The notes under the pieces were generated by a model. It did no database searches. It saw nothing but the letters and a program-made list of their open reading frames with translations, and was not told the origin of the DNA. From the NCBI GenBank assembly GCA_934045905.1, contig OW203769.1:32925345-32989344 (forward strand): a stretch of DNA of 64,000 nt, read 5' to 3'. The position numbers and the translations under genes are program-made. Origin of the DNA: Leuctra nigra. Its lineage: Eukaryota > Arthropoda > Insecta > Plecoptera > Leuctridae. This document shows positions 1 through 9,684 of the stretch, piece by piece (position 1 is the stretch's first letter; each line of letters opens with the position of its first letter).

Positions 1-57
1 ATTTAGCTATTTTTGTAGGTACGTACTACCAAGCTAGCACATTTACAGTTTATAATA

Positions 58-748
58 CCGTATTAACTCGTGTATAAGACGCAATTATATGTCAATATTT
101 TGATTCTGAAAACAGCCCTGCGTCTTATACACGCATACCAAGCTTTTTTCCCAGTAAATCCAAGGTGGATGTTTGTAAACAGAGCTGTGGTAGACTGCCA
201 CATGTTGTCTATCTCTACCTTTACCTCTCACTCTATCTGGACTACTCATACTGAGTCTAGACACAACACTATTAGCATATTACATTTTTGCAACAAAATG
301 TTTTCCCTTGCATTTAGATCAGGAGACAAAATATATGTTTACGTCTGAAAAACATTACTCTGACAGACATAAAATAGACTAAACACTGTTGAATGGCGAT
401 CTTAATGGAAGGGGAGGAGGGGAGTTTGGTTTGTTTTGGAATGCAGAGAAAAGGCAGGTGCGCGCCTGTTAGAGCAAACAACAGCTGCTGGGAAGAGACT
501 TCCCTCCCCCCTTTCTCAGAAGCAGGAAATTACTGTTTGTTTACAACAAGTTGGCAGTGATTTTCATTCAAATAGCTCAGTTAGCTGGAAAACCAACATT
601 TAGATGGATATCATGTATACAAACACACAATGTTTTTCATCATTTTACTGCGTCTTATACACGCATGCTAAGTGTTTTCTTAAAATAGACTTCTCAAAAC
701 AAGGGTGCGTCTTATACACGAGTGCGTCTTATACACGAGTTAATACGG
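58..748. mobile_element. 691-bp TIR MITE, copy 1 (TA target)
   Basis: Non-autonomous DNA transposon bounded by near-perfect terminal inverted repeats starting CCGTATTAACTCGTGTATAA and flanked by TA on both sides (56-57, 749-750), the Tc1/mariner-type target. The word GCGTCTTATACACG recurs several times just inside both ends. No transposase is encoded; the short open frame inside is not conserved in a coding manner. A second copy of exactly the same length lies at 20354-21044. Confidence 0.88.
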
Positions 749-750
749 TA

Positions 751-1703
751 GTTTGTTAATATCTAGAACCCTCCGTGTTCCTTTCTTTGTCTGGAAAACG
801 TATGTAATTAAGTGTAATTTGGATGGGCTGGAATATGTGTGGGATAGATTGTGCTTACCGGTTTGCGCTGACCACAGCCAAGGATTGCAGATCTGCTCGT
901 TGTCGTCTGCTTGGTTCAAAGAACACTCTCCAAGGATCCAGTGCAATCAAACTGAACCCCTGCTTGCCTGGTGGCCATTTGCAATCCGCATCGAGATCAC
1001 TTACTGTTGGCTCATTCATGTATTCAGACTTTAGAGCATATCTTTGCATCACGGAGTCAACAAAGTATGTCCAAGTAGCAACCTGTTGATAATCTTATAT
1101 TTCTAACTATGAATTTTGCTCACAGCACAGATTTACCAACAAGTCGTACGGCCATTTAATACCCTGTTTATCTACCTTCAGATGTGCAAGACACCATTAA
1201 ATGAAGTAACTTAGGGGCCATATTACCATAAGTTTAATCTTCAGTTTAGTTAAGCTTCACTTCGGGAAATGTGGTGTTTTATCATTAATTCATTACGCAC
1301 TGTGGCAGAGCTTAAAAACTGCAGTCAATGTATCCTGTGGTTAATTTAGGTTGATGAAATAAGCTCCGCAACTAAATTGCAGTGTATAATGGTAATACAC
1401 CGAGTTTTCTGAAGTAGAGCTAACTTAAGCTAACTGTAGGTTAAACTAATGGTAATACCGGCTCTTCATCATTGAGTGGTTTCAAATGAAATATCTCTCT
1501 GAACATTATTTTGATATTGTTAAGTAATGATCAGTGTGAGAACAATCATTAATCCACTGTTCAAATCACAATCTAGGTCATCAGTTGGGATCGTCCTTCA
1601 TACCCAGGGCTGGGAAACGTACTCGTGTTTTGTATTGTGCTCTCGCCCGGCTTACTGTGACCGCTTCGTGTGTGACGTTTGCCTTCTCTTGGGTGTGTTT
1701 CAG
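751..1703. other. No gene seen; probable intron of upstream gene
   Basis: AT-rich non-coding sequence. If the exon at 1704 is real, this stretch and the MITE before it lie in its intron. No RNA gene or further repeat was recognised. Confidence 0.4.
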
Positions 1704-1889
1704 CCGACAATGGGCGTGGCCATGATCGGTAAGAAACCGTCTCGTCGCAATCAGCCTCCCTCCCCGTCCCCCTCCCAGTCGAGTCCTCCGCCCGACTATC
1801 CGGGTCTCGAATACCCGCCGGTGTTCGAACCCGAGACCTACACGCTTACGGACGCCAGTACATTGTTGCGCACAAAGAAAGCAAACTGA
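1704..1889 (+). CDS. Putative terminal exon of an unidentified gene (partial)
   Basis: A GC-rich coding-like block follows a good acceptor (GGTGTGTTTCAG, ending 1703). The open frame reads about 61 residues to a TGA at 1887-1889. It is rich in proline and serine (SPSPSQSSPPPDYPGLEYPP) with an acidic stretch (VFEPETYTLTDAS), and ends RTKKAN. The composition contrasts sharply with the AT-rich flanks and the codons look used. An in-frame ATG occurs at 1710, but the acceptor suggests an internal start of the exon rather than a gene start; the reading phase at 1704 is assumed to be 0. Upstream exons would lie left of the window. It resembles a disordered cytoplasmic tail, for example of a membrane protein, but I recognise no family. 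Confidence 0.5.
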   Translation, partial: PTMGVAMIGKKPSRRNQPPSPSPSQSSPPPDYPGLEYPPVFEPETYTLTDASTLLRTKKAN

Positions 1890-3691
1890 GTTGGCTCGGT
1901 GGTTTATCATGGCAGTATTAGCAATTATCAATGTCACATCACAAATACGTAACTTACTTAATAATTGGTAAAATCAGGTTATTTAAAGTACCCAATTTAC
2001 ATTTCATCTAAATATTACTACCTACAACAATAAACAACCATTAAGTCATCAATCAGTGACTTATTCATAAAATCTGTAATACATTACTAGTTCCTTTCTA
2101 TGGTTTATGAAAATGTACAGGTATCGGTTTTGACCGACAGCACACATTCAATGTGCTGTCTTGTTACTATGATTTAGTTACCTCAATTTTATATTATATA
2201 AATAGTAAATGCACAACACATTCTTGTTGGTTTTTTTCCACTAGTTAAGTATGTAGTCTCAATCTCATGTCAGTATGTATTTATTCTTCGCAACATCTTG
2301 CATCACCTTCTATCATGTACTTTTTCCTAATTGTTTCAAGATGGGAAATATAAGGCAGTCGAAATGTAATATTTTGCACCAGTCAATCACATGTACTGGA
2401 CACTCCTTTTACTTTCAGATATTGATTTTGTTGCAAATGAGGATGTCAATCTTTGCATGGAATGGGAATGGAAAACAGTTTGTGGATTGAAATAGAATCA
2501 TTTGCACTGAGAATTTCAAAGAAATGTGCATTCTAAGGGACTCTAACATGATTTTTTTGATAGTGAAATTCATATTTTTGAATATACAGAACATCAGGGC
2601 TATGCTGTTAGTCCATTCCCATCTCTAGCAGATCTAGGAAGTTAATGAAAAGTGGTACTTTGTTACACTGACCAAACACATGGTCTAGCTTTAAAAGATT
2701 TACAGATAATATTAGGTAAATTTTAATGATGGTGCTAATTATTATATTACTACTATTTAGCTGAACAAATCAATCAAAGGTTTGTTGATAGAGAACGATT
2801 TATATTACAATTTAGGTATACCTACTCTATATTATTACCATTTTTATCCTGTAGTGAAAAAAATTAGCAGTATCACTCCTTTTTTCAACAAGAATACTTG
2901 GACTGGGCTGTTTACTAATCAAATGTCTACATGTCATACATTTGCTAACTAATTATAAATGTATTCCTACATATTTAAATTCGCTAATGATAACAATCTT
3001 AATTATTTGAGAATTTTATGTAGCTAGGTAGTTACGAGCTTGATGGTACCTCTTTCTGGGATATCGTAATTTAATCTAATCGTACATTTCTTTCTCTCTT
3101 CCGTCAATAATTTTGTCACTATTGCTTGCTGTAAAGCTCTTGCATTGCATGACAACTATTATTTCATGTTCTCATTTAACAGCCATTTCATCACAAATAT
3201 ATTCTCGAGATGTCTCGATTTAAAATATTGTCAATTTGTTTATTGACTGATAATTAATACCTACTTATCTATCTAAGCTAAGAATACTGATGTACGATGT
3301 TATTCCTCGAATTACCATCACTGTTATTAATAAATGTATGATTTGTTTTACAAGTGTGTGTTCAATTTTTGTTAATTTATCTACGCACATTCTGTCCAGT
3401 TGGATGATTAAACAGGTCAAGTCATGAATTGCAGAGATTATTGAAGCTACCATGCCTTGTCCATAATGCAAGGCCGTTTGTGCACAGGGAGAATATGCTC
3501 TGGTGTCAATAGTATGTGCATTCTTGGGCACACGGTTCCTCTGGTGTCAATAGAATTTGCGGACACGGCCGCCGTGTAAATAGGCTCGCGGAAAAATAAA
3601 TTGGCTCTCCCACGGTCAAAGAATTTTGTTAAATTTTTGATATGTTGTAAACAATTTAATTTTGGATCGATTGGTGTCAAAACTATATTTT
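1890..3691. other. No gene seen
   Basis: AT-rich sequence without convincing exons. A small hairpin around 2137-2161 (GACAGCAC/GTGCTGTC) is the only structure noticed. Confidence 0.4.
2029..2034 (+). terminator. Poly(A) signal AATAAA for the upstream gene
   Basis: AATAAA lies 140 bp after the stop at 1889, the expected range for 3' end formation of that exon. Confidence 0.4.
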
Positions 3692-5474
3692 TTGAGCGAG
3701 CGAAGCGAGCCTCTTCTTTTGGCTCTTTTGTCACGGACCTCTGTTTTTTTTGTTTTTTTTGTTTTTTTTCTGTTAATAGTCGATACACAGGTTGCACTGT
3801 TTCAGCGATCGATCTGAAATTTTGCACACATGTAAAACTAACCTTCTCTGTTTGCAGACCCTAATTTTTTTGAAATCGATTCATTGGTTAAAATTTAAAT
3901 AAATATCTCCTGATAGGCTGAAAATGAAAACGGTCTTCGATAATTCTGATCAAACTCATATTTTGGCTATACAGGTCAGAGTTTTTCTTCGTTCGAGCTG
4001 AAATTTTGAACACATGTAAACCCAACCTTATCTGTTTGCAGGCCCTAATTATATTTGAAATCCATTAATTAATTGGTTAAAATTTAAACTAGGAAAACGC
4101 TCAGTGTAACGCATTGATGAGCGAGCACAGAACATGCAACATCCCCATAGTAACGATGCACGACACGGCACAAGACGATTTTCTCTGCAACTTTTCAATC
4201 TCCATAATACTCTGGATGAATAACAGATCCATTGTGTCGTGAAGTCTTACCTACATACCTTCTCCAGAAATCTCTTGTGACATCTCACATCCCATACTAA
4301 ACTCGTAAAATTACAATTAATACTTGACTGAATGGGCTTACAATATATAAAATGTAATATTAAGTTGGTCTTGATCACCATGCAAAATTTGAACTTAATG
4401 TGAACATTTTTATTGTCGACCAATCAGAAGACATTATTTAAACTTAAACCAAGTAGAGGATTTGGCCTTCGTACTGCATCCGATTTTATGCGCTAGCTCA
4501 AAAATGCTTTCATTTTACTGTACATTGTGGATAGCTTGGCTGCTCTACAGGCCTTGCCTTGGAACAGAAGCTTAAAGAAGGCAGGGATGACAATTTAGTA
4601 TACATTTTTCAAGATTATGGAATAAAATGGCCTTAAAATGACAAAACTTTTGAAAATAACGACAGATTAGACTGAAAATTGGCAAAAATATCTAAAATGT
4701 GGTACCAATGACCACGCGAAATTTCAAGTTGATCGGTCAATCTGTTCTAGTTTAAATGTCAAAAATCACATGAAAAATGGTTTTAAATTAGAACCAATAG
4801 GAGGATTTGGCTGAAACTTTTTATGATTGGGTACAAAGTTGGTTGTAATGTTTTTGCTAAATTTCAAATTGATCGAAGCACCCAATCGAAAGATAATTTT
4901 TTTAAAATTTGAACCAATCACGGGAGCCCATTCAAAAACGATCCCAGGGACCGCATAGATTACGTTAGTATGTGTACAAAATTTCAGATCGATTGCTTGA
5001 GCGGTTTGACCTGGGCTGTGACCACAAAAAAAAAAAAAAAAAACGAGAAAGTGCCATAAGAGTACCGTGGTGATGCTCGCTCAATAAATATCTCCTGATA
5101 GGCTGAAAAATTAAAACGGTCTTCGATAATTCAGATCAAACTCATATTTTGCATGATCATTAAGACCAACATTGTCTCTTATTTTACAAATGTCATCCCA
5201 ATCAGTTAAGAACGTATGAACTTATTGACATTTTTTTATATCTGTCAGTAATGAAGTAGGTATCGAAAGTAATGTTTTCTAGTGCCACTTGAATTGAATC
5301 TGATTTGCTACATTACCAGGGTGCTTAGATGCTATTCTAAAGTTTCGATGATAAGCATAATATACTTTTTTATTGATTGAGTGATCATATTTCAATTAAA
5401 TATGGATGTACCTATATGTTTTCTTTGCGTTGTGTACGCATTTCCGGTACGCGTCACACTGAGCGTTTTTCTAG
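3692..5474 (+). mobile_element. Helitron-like element, outer copy, interrupted
   Basis: Member of a non-autonomous family that starts TTGAGCGAGCG and ends with a short stem-loop followed by CTAG. The 3' end here reads GTCACACTGAGCGTTTTTCTAG, then T. The body contains the family words GGTCAGAGTTTTTCTTCG and TCTCCTGATAGGCTGAAAA. It is split at 4088/5085 by a second family member in reverse orientation; without the insert it is about 787 bp. No Rep-helicase coding is present. Confidence 0.72.
4089..5084 (-). mobile_element. Helitron-like element nested in a family member
   Basis: Complete 996-bp copy in reverse orientation. Read on the minus strand it begins TTGAGCGAGCATCACCACGG and ends with an AACGC-type stem, then TTTTCCTAG. 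The host sequence on the two sides joins to TTAAATTTAAATAAATATCT, exactly the uninterrupted sequence of the sister copies at 8345-8400 and 36000-36030. The insertion therefore lies between A and T without target duplication, as expected for rolling-circle Helitrons. The first bases are TT rather than the usual TC. Confidence 0.82.
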
Positions 5475-5592
5475 TTACTTTTATTAATGATGACATAATG
5501 GCAATTGTCTTTGACGCTTATGGAAAATTTGGCCCCCTTTTGGCCTCTGATGACCTTGTATGACCTTTATAATGATCATATTTGTTTTAATA

Positions 5593-5976
5593 GACCAAAA
5601 CAGAAATTCCTGCACATGCATGAAGTTGACAATTTTACACCTTGACCCGTGTGACAGCTCTAAATCACTGCCTTCTGCATACGAAAATTATAATGCAATA
5701 AGAAGGCTGCTTTTTAATTTTTGATTGTTGCTTTTTTGTTTTTTTTTAATTTGTCTTTGGCTGTTAGAAAATTATTTTAACAAAGAATATTTTATATAAT
5801 GTATTGATATCAAGAAAGAATACTACTATTTAATTATAGATAGGTGAACTTTGAATTCCATTTATTTAAAAGTGTGGATTGAAACTAAATTGATATTTTT
5901 GTCACCACCGGAACACACGGAATGGTAAGTAGTTCCAAACCGGATATAGATGGCATTAGTCATTTCTGTTTTGGTC
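5593..5976. mobile_element. TA-flanked MITE, TIR GACCAAAACAGAAAT
   Basis: 15-bp perfect inverted termini (GACCAAAACAGAAAT / ATTTCTGTTTTGGTC) with TA at both junctions (5591-5592, 5977-5978). 384 bp, non-coding. Confidence 0.75.
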
Positions 5977-5978
5977 TA

Positions 5979-6686
5979 TTTGTTGTACTAATCATAAGCT
6001 TTTATTTGATATGCTACTCAACTAGGTTGAAATAATTTGATAATTTGATAATGACAACAATGAGTTTTTGCCAAATTTAGAAATTTGGCCCAACCACCCT
6101 AATCAAAATTTGAGAACTTTTTATATATCGGGGCATTTTTATGAATCGATTAACATCAAAAAACGTTTTGTTACAAATAGTGGTGATTTAGGAAATTGGT
6201 TAAAGACCAAAGCATATCTTGTGAGTTGACATTAAAAAAAAATAGTTAAACATTTCTTTGACATTTGTCATACCTAATAGTTACTTCGGGCCTTTAATAA
6301 TACTGATATTATGTAAGTCTATCTAACATAATTAATTATACCTATATGATTCATCTTGAATTTGCACAACTGTAGGTAAGTACATGAATAATTGATTTTA
6401 TCATTAATAAATGGAAACTCTATTTTCATTGGATAAATCATTTATGATACCAGAACTTATGAGTTGTTATTAATGTTTTGAATGAGATGTTTGTAAATAA
6501 AGCCCTATTTATACTGCTAATTACTGGATATGGAGTTTATTGACATACCTTACATCATTCATGTTGTATAATCCAAGACGAATTATGAAGGAAATTCACT
6601 GCATACTGGATAGCTTATCAATATTTTCAGTCAATAATATTTATTTTTGCAGTGATTTAATAATAAAAAAAATTAAAATCTTGTGT
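5979..6686. other. No gene seen
   Basis: AT-rich intergenic sequence with no supported feature. Confidence 0.4.
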
Positions 6687-7198
6687 ACTATCCACAGTGT
6701 TGGGTAGGAACGGAACGAAATAGTTCCGTTCCTAGGAACTAGTTCCTTTTCTTAGGAACTATGGAACGTCTTAGTTCCTTTTCTAGGGAGGAACTATGGA
6801 ACGGTTTAGTTCCTTTTTTTGAGGAACTGTAACGATTTTTGCTAAGTCTTTGTTTAAAACTTGAATGTACTTTTATTCCGAAAAACTGCACTCGTCTACA
6901 AACATATTAATTTTGTCAGAAGTCAGATGTCCCCCTAGCTATTTGGCAAGGTTCTAAAATATTGGCTATTTGGCTAAAAATAACTCAAACCAGTCGTCAC
7001 CTACCCTAACACAATGGACACCTATCTACCTGTAGTCGCGTGGCCAACCCTTCAGACCAAAGAACTCCATTCCTAGTAATGACTAATGACTCGTGAACAA
7101 GTGCAGTGCGCAGGCACACTGATCTCAGATCGTCGTCTTTTTAGCTTTTACTTTGTTTCCTTCCTCCCATTTCCTTTCCGATCACTGTGTAGGTAGGA

Positions 7199-7777
7199 CA
7201 ACTAATCGTGATACCCAGGTATATTCGCAAATATCTGAGTCTCAACCCATCCCGACCCTTCCCGACCACGGGCTTCTATTCAAGCGCTCGATTGCCAAGA
7301 ATGAGCTGTCAATCCGTCCATTCATGCGCTTCATTAGACAGTATGGATTCTTAAGATGTTTAGGGAATTGCGATTTTGATACTTTTGAATGCAAAAATGA
7401 ATGTCTAATTGAACATAGATGAAAATCATTTTTAATTTTTCAAAATCGGTTCATATTTGGCCGAAATAATTTGTACCTATCTCATATTTTATGGGTGCGA
7501 TCAGTTTCGGCCAAATATGAACCGATTTTTAAAAATAAAAAATGATTTTCATCTATGTTCAATTTGACATTCATTTTTGCCGTCAAAAGTATCAAAATCG
7601 CAATTCCCTAAACATATTAAGAATCCATATTGTCTAATGAAGCGCATGAATGGACGGATTGACCGCTCATTCTTGGCAATCGAGCGCTTTAATAGAAACC
7701 CGTGGTCGGAAAGGGTCGGGATGGGTCGAGACGCAGATATTTGCGAATATAGGTTACCTGGGTATCACGATTAGTTG
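7199..7777. repeat. Long palindromic foldback element, copy 1
   Basis: Two arms of about 270 bp are inverted copies of each other around a short centre near 7480. The tips are CAACTAATCGTGATACCCAG and its complement. A second copy of the same palindrome lies at 24269-24840. Open frames in the arms are mirror by-products. Confidence 0.85.
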
Positions 7778-7981
7778 AGACGCACTTGACACATCACATC
7801 GCCACTGAATTTTTAGTTTTTACGAATCTTCTTATCTCTCTTATAATCTTTTCAAATCTGCTGTGATACAGTGATTAAATTTTTAAATTTCCAATTTTTA
7901 ATTTGCAGATTGCAATTTTTAATATTCCAATTAAAATTACACCTTTCTTTAAAAAGGAACTAAAAGGAACTAAGTTCCTTT

Positions 7982-8789
7982 TTGAGCGAGCGAAGCGAGC
8001 GTCTCCTTTTGGCTCTTTTGGCACGGACCTCTGTTTTTTTTTTGTTTTTTTGTTTTTTTTTCCGTTTACTGACGCTATACAGGTCAGAGTTTTTCTTCGA
8101 TTGAGCTGAAATTTTGCACACATGTGGAGACAACCTTTTCTGTTTGCTGACCCCTAATTTTTTTGAAAAAAATTGATTGGTTAAAATTTAAATAAACATC
8201 TCCTGATGGTAGGTTGAAAAATGAAACTGGTCTTCGATAAATCTGATCAAACTCATATTTTGACTATACAGGTCAGAGTTTTTCTTTGATCGAGCTGAAA
8301 TGTTGTACACATGTAAAACAAACCTTCTCTGTTTGCATACCATATTTTTTTTTGAAATCCATTCATTGGTTAAAATTTAAATAAATATCTCCTGATAGGC
8401 TGAAAAATGAAAACGGTCTTCGATAATTCTGATCAAACTCATATTTTGCATGATCATTAAGACCAATATTGTCTCTTATTTTACAAAATTTCATCCTAAT
8501 CAGTTAAGAACGTATGAAGTTATTTACATTTTTAATATCTGTCAGTAATGAAGTATCGAAATGAATGTTTTCCAGTGCCAATTGAAAATTGATTCTGATT
8601 TGCTTTATGAACCAGGTGCTTAGATGCTATTTTAAAGTTTCGATGAAAAGCATACACTTTTAAGTTGATATCATAATCAATTCAATATGGATGTATATGT
8701 TTTCTGTGCGTTGTGTACGCATTTCCGGTTCGAGAATTTGCACATACCCGTGCTCGCTCATCAACGCGTTACACTGAGCGTTTTCCTAG
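7982..8789 (+). mobile_element. Helitron-like element
   Basis: Begins TTGAGCGAGCGAAGCGAGCG. It ends with the stem-loop AACGC-GTTACACTGA-GCGTT, then TTTTCCTAG and a flanking T. It lies inside the hAT-like element, whose GGAACTAAG motifs resume on each side. The base before the start is T rather than A, so the 5' edge may be off by a few bases. Confidence 0.78.
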
Positions 8790-8927
8790 TATAAAGGAAC
8801 TAGGAACGGAATAGTTTCTTTCATTATTGAAGGAACTGGAACTGGAACTAGTTCCTTTTTTCGGCGAGGAACTTGGAACGGGAACTAGTTCCTTTTCAAA
8901 AGGAACTTACCCAACACTGACTATCCA

Positions 8928-9557
8928 TACGCTTTTGAAAGCGTTCAAAACCCAGTGCTGTTATTTATAATATTACATTCATAATAGTCGATATAATTAT
9001 CTCAACATTTCGTTGAAATGATGAAGAAAGAGCGCATGTTTTGCATACTACATTGTGTCAGGTTTGTGAGGTATGTGATTTGACAACATTTATACATTAA
9101 ATTTAAAAAAAATATGTGACCAAATAGGTAGGTAGCTGAGAAATAAAAAAAAAAAAAATGTGCCCTTTTATTAGAGTAAAGTTTGTTGTTCTTGGCAACT
9201 CGTAGGATTTCCTCAAACTTCAGCTGGTCTTGATTTGAGAATATTTAGGCGCTAGGAAGTAAAATCATCTTATACCTATACTGTTCTTTTTGCAGTTCTT
9301 TTCTGTGTAGATTAGTTCCAACAGATGTGTTCCAACTTATCTGATGAGTGACAAGTCTTTCCTAAACTGAACCCTTCCAAGTGAAAATGTGTAGCATTTT
9401 GGTTGAATAGTCACGTGATATACAGCCACCTTAAAAGCATCCTTCATTAACAAAATATACATTCTCAGTGGCACATACTACCACTGACATTACTCAAAAA
9501 GACAGTTTAAATTGAACCGCCGGAAGTTGGAACGGAATATGGACTGGACCTAGTAGA
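8928..9557. other. No gene seen; upstream region of Nopp140
   Basis: AT-rich sequence without recognised features until the promoter motif at 9558. Confidence 0.4.
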
Positions 9558-9569
9558 GAACGATCGCAG
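9558..9569 (+). promoter_or_regulatory. Shared 12-bp upstream motif GAACGATCGCAG
   Basis: Lies 115 bp before the Nopp140 start codon. The exact reverse complement lies 44 bp before the start codon of the second Nopp140-like gene (61153-61164). A TTCCGG word also occurs upstream of both genes. The factor is unknown. Confidence 0.4.
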
Positions 9570-9684
9570 TCGTGGATCGATTAGTTTACATTGGTTTACA
9601 TAGACCTTGACTTCTTTCTGAACGCATTCGTTTTATGATTGTAGTAGGTACTTCCGGTCCTTGTTCTTCCTTTGGGAAACGAAA

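Larger units (their letters stand above)
6695..8919. mobile_element. hAT-like element with GGAAC/GTTCC subterminal repeats
   Basis: Terminal repeats CAGTGTTGGGTA / TACCCAACACTG with an exact 8-bp target duplication ACTATCCA (6687-6694 and 8920-8927), the hAT signature. Both ends are filled with reiterated GGAACTAGTTCC-type palindromes. The interior holds a 0.58-kb palindrome and a Helitron-like element that inserted later. No transposase frame remains. Confidence 0.87.

Noticed and set aside
70..348. 92-residue frame, also at 20366-20644
   Set aside because: Lies wholly inside the 691-bp MITE and shows no coding-type substitution pattern between copies.
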